Shown one piece after another: positions 1 through 8,687 of a stretch of 64,000 nt of DNA. Numbering within the stretch: position 1 is the stretch's first letter; each line of letters starts with the position of its first letter. The position numbers and the translations under genes were made by a program. Source of the DNA: Humitalea rosea. Lineage in GTDB: Bacteria > Pseudomonadota > Alphaproteobacteria > Acetobacterales > Acetobacteraceae. Location: positions 248,001-312,000 of the forward strand of contig NZ_QKYU01000001.1 in assembly GCF_003253705.1 (NCBI RefSeq), given 5' to 3'. The notes under the pieces are model-generated. The model made no database searches. It worked only from the letters and a program-made list of their open reading frames with translations, and was not told where the DNA came from.

Positions 1-1
1 A

Positions 2-625
2 CGTCTGACCGACGCCTTCGCGCAATACGGCTGGTGCACGGCGATTCGTGGCGCCGAGGGCGGCGGCAAGGTCACCAACCTGCCGACGCATGTCTTCACC
101 TCGGATGACGGTGATCTGGACACGAAGTGCCCGACCGAGATCGCGGTGACCGACCGGCGTGAGGCGGAGCTGTCCAACAACGGCTTCCTGCCGCTCTGCC
201 ACTACAAGAACACCGACTACTCCGTGTTCTTCGGCGCGCAGACCACCCAGAAGCCGAAGAAGTACGACCGGCCCGAGGCGACGGCGAACGCCGCCATCTC
301 CGCGCGCCTGCCCTACATCATGGCGACCAGCCGTTTCGCGCATTTCCTCAAGGTCATGGCGCGGGACAAGATCGGCTCCTTCATGGAGGCGACCGATTGC
401 GAGCAATGGCTGAACCGCTGGATCCAGAACTACGTCAACCCGATGGAAGGGGCTGGCCAGGAATCCCGCGCGAAATACCCGCTGCGCGAGGCGAAGGTCG
501 AGGTGAAGGAAATCCCGGGCAAGCCGGGTTCCTACAACGCGGTCGCCTATCTGCGCCCGTGGTTGCAGATGGAGGAACTGACCACCTCCATGCGCATGGT
601 CGCGCGGATTCCGCAGAAGTCCTGA
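2..625 (+). CDS. tssC: T6SS contractile sheath large subunit TssC (VipB/ImpC), 5' end outside window
   Basis: The frame is open from the first bases of the window, so this is the last 207 residues of a protein that starts upstream. The visible part has the TssC C-terminal pattern: a stretch ARLPYIMATSRFAHFLK followed by a KYPLREAKVEVKE segment and a conserved end. TssC pairs with TssB to build the cytoplasmic sheath whose contraction drives the Hcp tube out of the cell. It is the first visible gene of the T6SS operon and is followed after 21 bp by a paralogous second sheath gene. tssB should lie just upstream of the window, which cannot be verified here. Confidence 0.93.
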   Translation, partial: RLTDAFAQYGWCTAIRGAEGGGKVTNLPTHVFTSDDGDLDTKCPTEIAVTDRREAELSNNGFLPLCHYKNTDYSVFFGAQTTQKPKKYDRPEATANAAISARLPYIMATSRFAHFLKVMARDKIGSFMEATDCEQWLNRWIQNYVNPMEGAGQESRAKYPLREAKVEVKEIPGKPGSYNAVAYLRPWLQMEELTTSMRMVARIPQKS

Positions 626-646
626 CCGAAAAGGGGAGGGGGCGGC

Positions 647-2146
647 GTGGCTTTGCGTGACGCCGTCCTCTCCGGCCGTTTCTTCGGTGGCGGCGCTCCG
701 GTGGGCGCCGTCGCCGATTTCCTGGCCGAGGCCGATCCGGGCGCCGTGCTGCATGGCTGGCTCGGCCCCGATCGTTTGCGCGCCATCGCCGCCGGCCCCG
801 ATCGCCGCGCGGTGCTGGAGGAGACGCTGGACCGCGACATCGCGGCCCTCGATGCCGCCATCTCCCGCCAATTGGATGCCATCCTCCATCACCCGCGGCT
901 GACGCGGCTGGAGGGCTCCTGGCGTGGGCTGCATTGGCTGGTCGAGGGCTTCGTGCAGGACCGGCTGGTGAAGGTGCGGCTGCTGCCGGCGCGCTGGGCG
1001 GAGCTGGCCCGCGACCTCGACCGCGCGGTGGAATTCGACCAGTCCGCGCTGTTCCGGAAGATCTACGAGGAGGAATTCGGCTCGGCCGGTGGCGAACCCT
1101 ATGGGATGCTCTGCGCCGATTACGAAATCCGCCCCGGCCCCGGCCTCGAACATCCGGTGGATGATGTGGCGGCCCTCGGCCACCTCGCCGCGGTTGCCGC
1201 CGCCGCCTTCTGCCCGATGGTGTTTCCCGCCTCGCCGGCGCTGGTCGGGCTGGACAGCTTCAACGAGGCGACCACCGCCTTCACCCTCAACGAGGCCCTG
1301 CGTGGCCCGGACCGCGCCCGCTGGCGCAGCCTCGCCCTGCGCGAGGATACCCGCTTCCTGTCGCTGGTGCTGCCGCGCACCCTCGGCCGCCCGGCCTGGG
1401 CCGAGGATGGCACCCGTGCCGATCGCTTCCGCTATCGCGAGCAGGCTTCCGCGCCCGGCAACCGGGTCTGGACCACGCCGGTCTTCGCCTTCGCCTCGGT
1501 CGCCGCCCGCGCCTTCGCCCGCTACCGCTGGCCCGCCGAGATCCGTGGCGCCGAGCCGGGCTGGGACGCGACCGGCGGCGTCGTCGAGAGCCTGGTGCAT
1601 GAGCGTTTTCGCTCCGACCCGCCGGGCCCGCCGCCGCGCCCGCCCTTGGAACTCTCGCTGACCGATGAGCAGGAACGCCAGGCGGCCGAGGGCGAGTTGA
1701 TCGCCTTCTGCGGGCTGGATGGGCTGCCCGAGGGCTCCTTCGGCGCCGTGCCCAGCCTGCATCGCCCGCCCAAGATGACGACGCAGGTCGCCGATGCGAA
1801 CCAGCGCCTGTCCTCGCAGTTGAACAGCGTGCTCTGCGTCTCGCGCTTCGCCCACATCGTGAAGCTGATGGGCCGCGACATGGTCGGCGCCTTCATGTCC
1901 GCCGAGGATGTGGAATCGCGGCTGCAACAATGGCTGAACAAGCACATCAGCGGGCTGATCGGCGGCAGCGAGGTGGCGGCGCGCTACCCGCTGCGCGATG
2001 CCAAGGTGGAGGTGCGCGAGCGCCCCGGCCGCCCCGGTTCCTATGGCTGCACCGTGCTGTTGCAGCCGCATTACCAGTTGGATGAGGTCGGGGCCTCCTT
2101 CCGGCTTGTCACTGATCTGAGCGCGCCGCGCGCGGCCGCGGCCTGA
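647..2146 (+). CDS. tssC: Second TssC-family T6SS sheath-like protein
   Basis: A 499-residue protein starting at GTG 647 after a purine-rich stretch (gggaggggg). Its C-terminal third is clearly homologous to the preceding TssC: both have an SRFAHxxK motif, a (K/R)YPLR(E/D)AKVEV segment and a GxPGSY motif. The first 300 residues also follow the TssC layout (a segment with LEGSWRGLHWLV, common in sheath large subunits). Tandem TssC paralogues are known in some alphaproteobacteria; Agrobacterium tumefaciens has TssC40 and TssC41. This copy may be an alternative sheath or baseplate-linked subunit; which role applies is not visible. Assignment to the family is secure, the functional split is inference. 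Confidence 0.9.
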   Translation: MALRDAVLSGRFFGGGAPVGAVADFLAEADPGAVLHGWLGPDRLRAIAAGPDRRAVLEETLDRDIAALDAAISRQLDAILHHPRLTRLEGSWRGLHWLVEGFVQDRLVKVRLLPARWAELARDLDRAVEFDQSALFRKIYEEEFGSAGGEPYGMLCADYEIRPGPGLEHPVDDVAALGHLAAVAAAAFCPMVFPASPALVGLDSFNEATTAFTLNEALRGPDRARWRSLALREDTRFLSLVLPRTLGRPAWAEDGTRADRFRYREQASAPGNRVWTTPVFAFASVAARAFARYRWPAEIRGAEPGWDATGGVVESLVHERFRSDPPGPPPRPPLELSLTDEQERQAAEGELIAFCGLDGLPEGSFGAVPSLHRPPKMTTQVADANQRLSSQLNSVLCVSRFAHIVKLMGRDMVGAFMSAEDVESRLQQWLNKHISGLIGGSEVAARYPLRDAKVEVRERPGRPGSYGCTVLLQPHYQLDEVGASFRLVTDLSAPRAAAA

Positions 2147-2162
2147 GGGGAAGAGAAGAACA

Positions 2163-2960
2163 ATGGCGACAGCAGGCGAAGCGTTCCGCGCGGGCGATCT
2201 GGCGGCGGCGGTGGCGGCGGCCCAGGCGGCGGTGCGCGCCGCACCCCGCGATTCCGGGGCACGCTGGCTGCTCGCGGAGCTGATGCTCTTCGCCGGCGAT
2301 GCCGAGCGCGCCGACAAGATGCTGGATGCCGCGGTGCTGGAGGACCCGTCCCCCGCCGTGCTCGAATTCCGCAAGCTGCTGCGCGCCGAGGTGATCCGCC
2401 AGCAGGTCTGGAACGAGGGCCGCGCGCCGAAATTCTCGGGCGATGACGCGACGCCGGCGCAGCAGGCCGCGATTCGCGCCGCCGTGCTCGCCCGCGCCAA
2501 TGCGCCCGAGGATGCCAGCGCCGAGGCGCTGGCGGCCGAGGAGGCCCGGCCCAAGCTCTCCGGCACCGCCGAGCTTGCCGATGGCACCACGCTGGACTTC
2601 GACGATTTGCGCGATGCCGATGATTTGCTGGCACCGATGGTGGAGGTGCTGACCACCGGCGGCGACCACATACTGGTGCCACTGGAGCGCGTGGCGCTGC
2701 TGGAATTCGAGACCCCGCGCCGCCCGCGCGACCTCGCCTGGCGCCGCACCACCATCGAGCTGAAGGATGGCACCGAGGGCGTGGTCTATATGCCCACGAT
2801 CTACGCCGCCCCCACCGGCCAGCCCGATCCGCTGCGGCTCGGCCGCGCCACGGAATGGACCGAAGGCCCCGGCCCCGTGCGCGGCCGTGGCCAGCGCGTG
2901 TTCCTGATCGGGGAGGAAGCCGTGGCCCTGGCCGATCTCGCCGCGCTGCGCTTCGGATAG
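2163..2960 (+). CDS. tagJ: T6SS accessory protein TagJ (ImpE family)
   Basis: A 265-residue protein with an alanine-rich helical N-terminus resembling a short TPR (about residues 1-70: AGEAFRAGDLAAAVAAAQ, then DSGARWLLAELMLFAGD), followed by the ImpE-type C-terminal domain. In characterised systems TagJ binds the sheath small subunit TssB and helps tune sheath disassembly by ClpV; it is an accessory rather than core component. It sits 16 bp after the second tssC and 4 bp before tssE, inside the same transcription unit. Length and operon position both match the family. ATG at 2163 follows a gggaagagaag ribosome-binding region. Confidence 0.88.
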   Translation: MATAGEAFRAGDLAAAVAAAQAAVRAAPRDSGARWLLAELMLFAGDAERADKMLDAAVLEDPSPAVLEFRKLLRAEVIRQQVWNEGRAPKFSGDDATPAQQAAIRAAVLARANAPEDASAEALAAEEARPKLSGTAELADGTTLDFDDLRDADDLLAPMVEVLTTGGDHILVPLERVALLEFETPRRPRDLAWRRTTIELKDGTEGVVYMPTIYAAPTGQPDPLRLGRATEWTEGPGPVRGRGQRVFLIGEEAVALADLAALRFG

Positions 2961-2964
2961 GCGG

Positions 2965-3507
2965 ATGGGCGAGCGCTACGGTTCCGAACGCGGCGGCGAA
3001 CGCAGCGGGGGCACCGGCGGGGTGCGCGGCGGCGGCTTGCGCGTCCGCCTGCCGCTGCTGGACCGCCTGCTGGACAGCGATCCGGGCGCCGAGCGCGACC
3101 GGCCACTGACCCCGGCGCTGGCGCTCGAAACCCTGCGCACCGCCGTGCGGCGCGATCTTGAGGCGCTGCTCAACGCCCGCCGCCGCCGCTGGCCCTTGCC
3201 GATGAGCACGCCGGAGCTGCTGGCGTCCCCGCTCGGCTATGGCATCCCGGATGCGACCTCGGGCGCCTATGCGCTGGAGGAACGCCGCCAGGCGCTGGCG
3301 CTGGAGGTCGAACGCGTGATCCGCCGCTTCGAGCCGCGGCTGCTCTCGGTGAAGGTGACCCTCCGCGAATCCGGCAATGAGCTGGACCGCACCCTGCGGC
3401 TGAAGGTCGATGCCGTGCTGCGTACCGACCCGATCCCCGAGCCGATCAGCTTCGAGACCGTGGTCGAGGCGGTGTCGCATGAGGTCCGCGTGGCCGAACC
3501 GCGATGA
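2965..3507 (+). CDS. tssE: T6SS baseplate protein TssE (gp25-like)
   Basis: A 180-residue protein. After a glycine/arginine-rich N-terminal tail of about 30 residues it has the T4 gp25-like fold pattern: a DRPLTPALALETLRTAVRRDLEALLN segment (shown in part), an internal SPLGYGIPD turn, and a C-terminal strand region around FEPRLLSVKVTL. TssE is a wedge component of the cytoplasmic T6SS baseplate, working with TssF, TssG and TssK. Its stop overlaps the tssF start by four bases (ATGA, 3504-3507), indicating translational coupling. Confidence is high from both sequence pattern and gene order. Confidence 0.9.
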   Translation: MGERYGSERGGERSGGTGGVRGGGLRVRLPLLDRLLDSDPGAERDRPLTPALALETLRTAVRRDLEALLNARRRRWPLPMSTPELLASPLGYGIPDATSGAYALEERRQALALEVERVIRRFEPRLLSVKVTLRESGNELDRTLRLKVDAVLRTDPIPEPISFETVVEAVSHEVRVAEPR

Positions 3508-5333
3508 GCGAGAGCCTTCTCCCGTTCTACAACCGCGAGCTTGCGGCGCTGCGCCGCCTCGCGGGCGAATTCGCCGAGGCCTATCCCAAGGTCGCCGGCC
3601 GGCTGCGCATCACCCCCGATGGCACCGTCGATGACCCGCATGTGGACCGGCTGCTGGAGGGCGTCGCCTTCCTCGGCGGGCGGGTGCAGCAGCGGCTGGA
3701 AGACGAGCTGCCGGAAATCACCGACACGCTGCTCGAACTGCTCTCGCCGCATCTGCTGGCGCCGGTGCCGAGCATGACGACGGTGCGCCTCGCCCCCCGC
3801 GCCGAGGCGCGCGGCCCCGCCCTGGCGCCGCGCCACATGCCGCTGGAAACCGAGCCGGTGCGCGGCGAGGTGCTGCGCTACGTCACCTGCCACGCCGTCA
3901 CCGTCTGGCCGGTGCTGATCGAATCGGTGCGGCTGATGGGGCTGCCGCTCGCGGCCCCCGCCAATCCGCGCGCGCCGGGGGCCGCGGGCTGCCTGCGCAT
4001 CACGCTCAAGACCCAGACGCCGGATTTGACCTTCGCCGAGGTCGGGCTGGACCGGCTGCGGCTGCATCTGCGCGGCGCGCCGCAGGTGGCGGCGGGGCTG
4101 CATGAGCTGCTCTCCACCGCCTGCGTCGGCATCGCTTTGGCCGATGGGCCGGGCGATCCGAGCCCGACCCTGATCGGGCCGCAGAACCTCATCCCCGCCG
4201 GCTTCGAACGCGACGAAGCGGCACTCCCCTGGCCGCGCCGCGCCTTCGACGGGCACCGGCTGCTGACCGAGTATTTCGCCTTCCCGGAAAAATTCCTCTA
4301 CCTCGACCTCTCGGGGCTGGAGGCGCGCAGCCTGTTGCAGAACAGCAACCAGCTTGAGGTCTTCATCTACCTCTCGCGCAGCGCGCCGGAACTCGAACGC
4401 AGCGTCGCGACCGACAGCCTGGCGCTGCATTGCACGCCGGCGGTGAACATCTTCACCCAGCGCTGCGAGCCGATCGCGCTGGATGGCACGCAATCGGACT
4501 GGCTGGTCATCCCCGATGCGCGGCGCCCCGCCGCCCTTGAGGTCTATGGCGTGCAATCGGTGCGCGAGAGCCGCCCCGATGGCGCCCGCCGCGCCGTGCT
4601 GCCCTTCCACCGCCTCGCCCGCGACGGGGCGGCGGAGGAGGAGGCGGCCCCCGCGCAATGGATCGCGACCCGCCGCCCGGCCCCGGCGCCGCTGACCGGG
4701 ACCGAGACGCGGCTGTCGCTGCGCGATGCGGGTTTCGACCCGCAGGCGCCCGCCGATGGGGTGCTGACGATCGAGGCGCTGTGCATCAACCGCGACCTGC
4801 CCGAGCTGCTGCCCTTCGGCGGCGGCCAGCCCCGGCTGCGGATCGCTGATCCCAATGCGCCGGTGGCGGCGGCCGGCTGCGTCTCCGCACCGACGCCGAC
4901 CCTGCGGCCGCCCTTGCGTGAGCGTGGGGCGTGGCGGCTGGTCTCGCATCTGGCGCTGAACCATCTCGGCGTGATGGGCGGCGAACAGGCGGCCCTCGCG
5001 CTGAAGGAGATGCTGCGCCTGCATGATCTGCGCGACGCGCCGGAAACCCGCAGCGCCATCGCCGGGCTGGTCGCGGTTTCGGCGGGGCCGGGCCTCGCGC
5101 GCATCCCCGGGCAGCGGCCGGGCGTGTTCGTGCGCGGGCTGGATGTGGTGCTGACCTTCGAGCCGCAGGCCTGGAATGCCGGCGGGCTCTATCTGTTGGG
5201 GGCGGTGCTGGAACGCTTCCTGGCCTTGCAGGTCTCGGTCAATGGCTTCGTCCGCACCAAGGCGATGCTGCGCGGGCGCAGCACGCCGGCCGCGGTCTGG
5301 GCGCCCCGCAGCGGCACGCGCGTGCTGTTGTGA
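3504..5333 (+). CDS. tssF: T6SS baseplate protein TssF (ImpG/VasA)
   Basis: A 609-residue protein with the family-typical start LLPFYNRELAALRRLAGEF followed by a DPHVDRLLEGVAFL segment. Length matches TssF proteins, usually near 600 residues. TssF and TssG form the wedge that connects the T6SS tail to the membrane complex. The gene overlaps tssE upstream by 4 bp, and its TGA (5331-5333) overlaps the GTG start of tssG by 4 bp. No truncation or frameshift was seen. A long antisense open frame across this gene is a GC artefact. Confidence 0.93.
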   Translation: MSESLLPFYNRELAALRRLAGEFAEAYPKVAGRLRITPDGTVDDPHVDRLLEGVAFLGGRVQQRLEDELPEITDTLLELLSPHLLAPVPSMTTVRLAPRAEARGPALAPRHMPLETEPVRGEVLRYVTCHAVTVWPVLIESVRLMGLPLAAPANPRAPGAAGCLRITLKTQTPDLTFAEVGLDRLRLHLRGAPQVAAGLHELLSTACVGIALADGPGDPSPTLIGPQNLIPAGFERDEAALPWPRRAFDGHRLLTEYFAFPEKFLYLDLSGLEARSLLQNSNQLEVFIYLSRSAPELERSVATDSLALHCTPAVNIFTQRCEPIALDGTQSDWLVIPDARRPAALEVYGVQSVRESRPDGARRAVLPFHRLARDGAAEEEAAPAQWIATRRPAPAPLTGTETRLSLRDAGFDPQAPADGVLTIEALCINRDLPELLPFGGGQPRLRIADPNAPVAAAGCVSAPTPTLRPPLRERGAWRLVSHLALNHLGVMGGEQAALALKEMLRLHDLRDAPETRSAIAGLVAVSAGPGLARIPGQRPGVFVRGLDVVLTFEPQAWNAGGLYLLGAVLERFLALQVSVNGFVRTKAMLRGRSTPAAVWAPRSGTRVLL

Positions 5334-6292
5334 CGGAGGAGACGCCCTGGGCCGCGCCGCCGGCGCCGAGCCCGATCGCGCGGCTCGCGGCCGACCCTGG
5401 ACGGTTCGACCTGGATCAGGCGGCCTTCATCATCGCCCCGCATGGCGACCCGGTGGAGCTGCCCTTCCGCAGCCTTGCCCGGCTCGGCCTGCCGCTGGCC
5501 GAGGTCGTGGCCGCCGATCCCGCGACCGGGGAGATCACCGCCCCCACCTTCGGCCTGGTCGGGCCGGGCGGCACCTTGCCGCGCCACTACACCGCCACCG
5601 CCGGGACCGAACTTCGCAAGCGCAGCCGCGCGCTGCTCGCCTTCATGGAGCTGCTCTCCCGCCGCTTCACCGGCATGTGGGTCAGGGCCGGGTCCAAATA
5701 CCGCCCCGCGCGCGATCCGGTGCCGATGGAGCGCGCGCTGGATGCCGCGACCGGCATGCTCACCCCGGGGCTGCAGAACCGGCTGGCGCTGCCCCAGGCG
5801 GCCATCCGCTACCACGCCGGGCATCTGGCCGCCCGCACCCGCAGCGTCGAGCGGCTGCGCGCCATGCTGGCCGAGGAGGCGGGCAGCGAGGTCGTGATCG
5901 AGGAATTCGCCGGCGGCTGGCTGCGGCTGCCGGCCTCCGAGCAATCGCGCATGGGCGGCCCGCATGGCCGCCTCGGCGTCGATGTCGCGGCCGGTGCCCA
6001 GGTCTGGGACCCGCAGGCGCGCTTCATCATCCGCCTCGGCCCGATGGAGGCCGGGGACTTCGCGCGGCTGCTGCCGGGCACGCCGCTGTTCGGCCGGCTC
6101 TGCGACCTCACCCGGCTGTTTGTCGGCCCGGAGCAGGATTTCGTGCTGAACCCCATCCTGCTGCCAGCGGCGGTGCCGGCGGCGCGCGTGGGCGCCGGGG
6201 GGGCGCGTCTCGGCCTGACCTCCTGGATGCAGAGCCCGGCGCCGCGCCGCCGCCCCGCCGCCGATGCCTTCCTCCGCCCGACGGCGGCATGA
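5330..6292 (+). CDS. tssG: T6SS baseplate protein TssG (ImpH/VasB)
   Basis: A 320-residue protein starting at GTG 5330, which overlaps the tssF stop. Residues about 15-50 have the TssG hallmark of a short segment ending FxLxQAxxII followed by a sentence-like run that includes VELPFRSLARLGLPL. TssG is the adaptor half of the TssF/TssG wedge in the cytoplasmic baseplate. It is the last recognisable T6SS core gene here: tssA, tssB, tssH, tssI, tssK, tssL and tssM are not in the window and, if present, lie upstream or elsewhere. The C-terminus is proline/arginine-rich and low in complexity. Confidence 0.88.
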   Translation: MTEETPWAAPPAPSPIARLAADPGRFDLDQAAFIIAPHGDPVELPFRSLARLGLPLAEVVAADPATGEITAPTFGLVGPGGTLPRHYTATAGTELRKRSRALLAFMELLSRRFTGMWVRAGSKYRPARDPVPMERALDAATGMLTPGLQNRLALPQAAIRYHAGHLAARTRSVERLRAMLAEEAGSEVVIEEFAGGWLRLPASEQSRMGGPHGRLGVDVAAGAQVWDPQARFIIRLGPMEAGDFARLLPGTPLFGRLCDLTRLFVGPEQDFVLNPILLPAAVPAARVGAGGARLGLTSWMQSPAPRRRPAADAFLRPTAA

Positions 6293-6296
6293 CCAA

Positions 6297-6333
6297 CCAA
6301 CACTCTCTGCCAACACTCCTGCCAGCATTCCTG
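6297..6333 (+). repeat. Three degenerate 12-13 bp tandem repeats
   Basis: Between the tssG stop and the methyltransferase start lie three adjacent near-copies: ccaacactctctg (6297-6309), ccaacactcctg (6310-6321) and ccagcattcctg (6322-6333). They fill nearly all of the 55-bp gap. They are not inverted, so a terminator is unlikely. They may be a slippage product or a repeated binding site. Confidence 0.6.
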
Positions 6334-6347
6334 AAGGACCGGGCCTT

Positions 6348-7829
6348 ATGACCGACTGGAGCCACGGCTATGTGGCCGACAGCCCCTATACCGTCTCCTA
6401 CCAGCCGTCGCAGACGCCATCGCATCTGGCGATGGTCTGCGCGATGATGGGGGTGGCCTGGGAGCCGCGCGCCACCATGGTCGTCGCCGACATCGGCTGC
6501 GGCCGCGGCTTCACCACCAATGCCCTGGCCGCGGCCAATGCGGGCTGGACCCTGGTCGGGCTGGACTACAACCCCGCCCATGTGGCCGAGGCCGATGCCT
6601 TTGCCCGCCGCGTCGGGCTCGACAACGCGATCTTCGTCGAGGCCGACCTCTCGGCCATGACCGATGCGGAGATGGACCAGATCCCGCTGATCGACGTCGC
6701 CATGCTGCATGGCGTCTGGACCTGGGTCTCCGAATCGGTGCGGGCAGGGATCGTGCGGCTGCTGTCGCGGCGGCTGAAGCCGGGCGGGATCGCCTATTTC
6801 GGCTACAACGCCTTGCCGGGCTTCGGCGCCGACATGGCCTTGCAGCGGCTGTTCCGCCATCTGGCCCCGATGCAGCAGCGCGGCACGTCCGCGGAGCGCG
6901 CCGCCGGGGCCATCCCCACCATCCGCGCCTTGCATCAGGCCAAGGCCAAGCATCTCGCGCCCACACCGATGCTGCTGCGCCTGGCCGAGGATGAGACGCC
7001 GGTCGATTCCGCCTATCTGGCGCATGAATTCATGACCGCGCATTGGCGCCCGGTCTTCCATGAGGACCTCTGCGCCGATCTGGCCGGTGCCAAGCTCGAA
7101 TACGTCGGCAGCTGCACCCTGTCGCACAACATCGCCGATCTGGTGTTCGAGCCGGCGCAGCGCGCGGTCTATGACACCCTGCCCGAGGGGCCGGCGCGCG
7201 AATTCCTTAAGGACCTTTGCCTCGCCAACCCCTTCCGCCGCGACGTCTTCATCCGCGGGCGGCGGCCGGCCGATCCGGTGGCGGCGATGGACCGCCTGTC
7301 CGTGGCGCTCTGCCGCCCGGCGCCGGAGGCCTCGCCCAAGCTCCAGACCGCCGTCGGCGTGGCGGAGCTCTCCCCCGAGATGTGGGCGCCGATCCGCGCC
7401 GCCTTGCTCGGGGGGGCGCAGCGGATCGGCGATCTGCGCCGCCTGCCGGAAGGCCGCCAGCCCAACCCGGCCGAGCTGCTGACGGTGCTGGAGGGCACCG
7501 GCTACGTCCTACCGGTGCTGCGCCAGCCGGAGACGAGCGAGGTCACCATCCGCTTCAACCGTGTGGCCGCCGAGGTCTATGCCGAGAATGGGCTGGCGCC
7601 GGGGCGTTTCGCCCTGGCCTCGCCGGCGGCCGCGGGGGGGCTGAATTGCACCTCGCTCGAACTCGCGATCGCCGCCTTGCCCGATATCGCCGAGGAGCCG
7701 ACCGCCGCGGAGATCGCGCTGCGCCTGCTGCCCAACATTGAGGGGGAGGCGCTGGACAACGCGATCGTGGTGATCGCCGAGATCCTGGCGGAACGAATCC
7801 CCGTGTGGCGGCGGTTCGGCATCCTCTAG
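6348..7829 (+). CDS. SAM-dependent methyltransferase with probable methyltransferase-regulatory domain
   Basis: A 493-residue protein. ATG 6348 is preferred because the SAM fold begins soon after it; an in-frame start at 6264 would lie inside tssG and add a non-homologous tail. Motif I is DIGCGRG at residues 48-54, followed by an acidic residue after strand 2 (GLDYNP), typical of class I Rossmann methyltransferases. The C-terminal half (about 230-493) resembles the methyltransferase-regulatory domain often found with this architecture. The substrate is unknown. It lies directly after the T6SS genes on the same strand, so co-transcription is possible; a role in modifying a T6SS component is only a guess. 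Confidence 0.8.
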   Translation: MTDWSHGYVADSPYTVSYQPSQTPSHLAMVCAMMGVAWEPRATMVVADIGCGRGFTTNALAAANAGWTLVGLDYNPAHVAEADAFARRVGLDNAIFVEADLSAMTDAEMDQIPLIDVAMLHGVWTWVSESVRAGIVRLLSRRLKPGGIAYFGYNALPGFGADMALQRLFRHLAPMQQRGTSAERAAGAIPTIRALHQAKAKHLAPTPMLLRLAEDETPVDSAYLAHEFMTAHWRPVFHEDLCADLAGAKLEYVGSCTLSHNIADLVFEPAQRAVYDTLPEGPAREFLKDLCLANPFRRDVFIRGRRPADPVAAMDRLSVALCRPAPEASPKLQTAVGVAELSPEMWAPIRAALLGGAQRIGDLRRLPEGRQPNPAELLTVLEGTGYVLPVLRQPETSEVTIRFNRVAAEVYAENGLAPGRFALASPAAAGGLNCTSLELAIAALPDIAEEPTAAEIALRLLPNIEGEALDNAIVVIAEILAERIPVWRRFGIL

Positions 7830-7944
7830 ACCGCCCGGATCATGCTACAGTGATGCGATGACATATTGATCGGCGGGCCCCGTGGGGCGAGCCTTTATCC
7901 AGGCGCCGCGCAAAGCGGCCCGTCCAATCCAGAGGGAGCCCAGC

Positions 7945-8619
7945 ATGTCCCGAACCACAGCCTTCACCCTTGTCGCAGCCATGGCCGGTGCCATGGCTGC
8001 CGGCAGCCCGGTGCTCGCCCAGTCCGACCCCGCGGCGCTGTCGCTGATCGAACGGCTGCGGCCGAGCGTGGGCGGGCCCTCCGGCACCCGCGGCATCCGC
8101 GTGCCCTCGGCCGATCCGGGTGCCGCGCTGCCGCCGGCCACGACGCCGGTGCTGGTGCCCGCGGCCCCCGCCTATTCAAGCCCGCCGGCACGCCCGCCGC
8201 GCCAGCAGCAGGCGATCCAGGCCGCCCCACCGCCCGCGGCGCCGCGCGAGACGACCGCCCCCCCGGGTGTCGCCGCGGCCTCGATCACCGTGCTGTTCCC
8301 GACCGGATCGGCGGCGCTGACGCAGCAGGCGATGGCGGCGCTGGCCCCGCTCGGCCGGGCGCTGACCTCGCCCGATCTCGCGCCCTACCGCTTCCGGATC
8401 GAGGGCCATACCGACACCACGGGTGATGGCTCGACCAACCTCGCGCTGTCCCAGCGCCGGGCGGAATCGGTGCGCGACTATCTCTCCAAGACCTATGGCG
8501 TGGCACCGGCGCGGCTTGAGGCCGTGGGCCTGGGCGAGAGCGAATTGCTGGTGCCGACCGGCGACAAGGTCGATGAGCCGCGCAACCGCCGGGTCCAGGT
8601 GCTGAACCTCGGCGCCTGA
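7945..8619 (+). CDS. OmpA-family peptidoglycan-binding protein with signal peptide
   Basis: A 224-residue protein. ATG 7945 follows agaggga at a good distance and gives a clear Sec signal peptide (MSRTTAFTLVAAMAG..., cleavage near VLAQS). An in-frame start at 7882 would destroy the signal. After a proline/alanine-rich spacer (about 50-110) comes an OmpA C-terminal domain with GHTDTTG, the LSQRRAESVRDYL helix and the DEPRNRRVQV end that binds meso-diaminopimelate in family members. The mature protein is probably periplasmic or attached to the outer membrane and holds peptidoglycan. Being near T6SS genes, it could be a cell-wall anchor of the apparatus, as TagL-like proteins are, but it lacks a transmembrane DotU part. 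Confidence 0.85.
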   Translation: MSRTTAFTLVAAMAGAMAAGSPVLAQSDPAALSLIERLRPSVGGPSGTRGIRVPSADPGAALPPATTPVLVPAAPAYSSPPARPPRQQQAIQAAPPPAAPRETTAPPGVAAASITVLFPTGSAALTQQAMAALAPLGRALTSPDLAPYRFRIEGHTDTTGDGSTNLALSQRRAESVRDYLSKTYGVAPARLEAVGLGESELLVPTGDKVDEPRNRRVQVLNLGA

Positions 8620-8631
8620 TCACCGCCTGAA

Positions 8632-8676
8632 CGCCGGGGCACGACGCGCGCGCCCCGGCGCCACCATGCTGTTTTT
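8632..8676 (+). terminator. Possible intrinsic terminator after the OmpA-family gene
   Basis: A perfect 9-bp GC-rich stem (cgccggggc 8632-8640 with gccccggcg 8652-8660, 11-nt loop) is followed 11 nt later by a run of five T (8672-8676). The gap before the T run is longer than usual, so termination may be partial. The next gene starts at 8688. Confidence 0.45.
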
Positions 8677-8687
8677 GGGGAGCGGAA

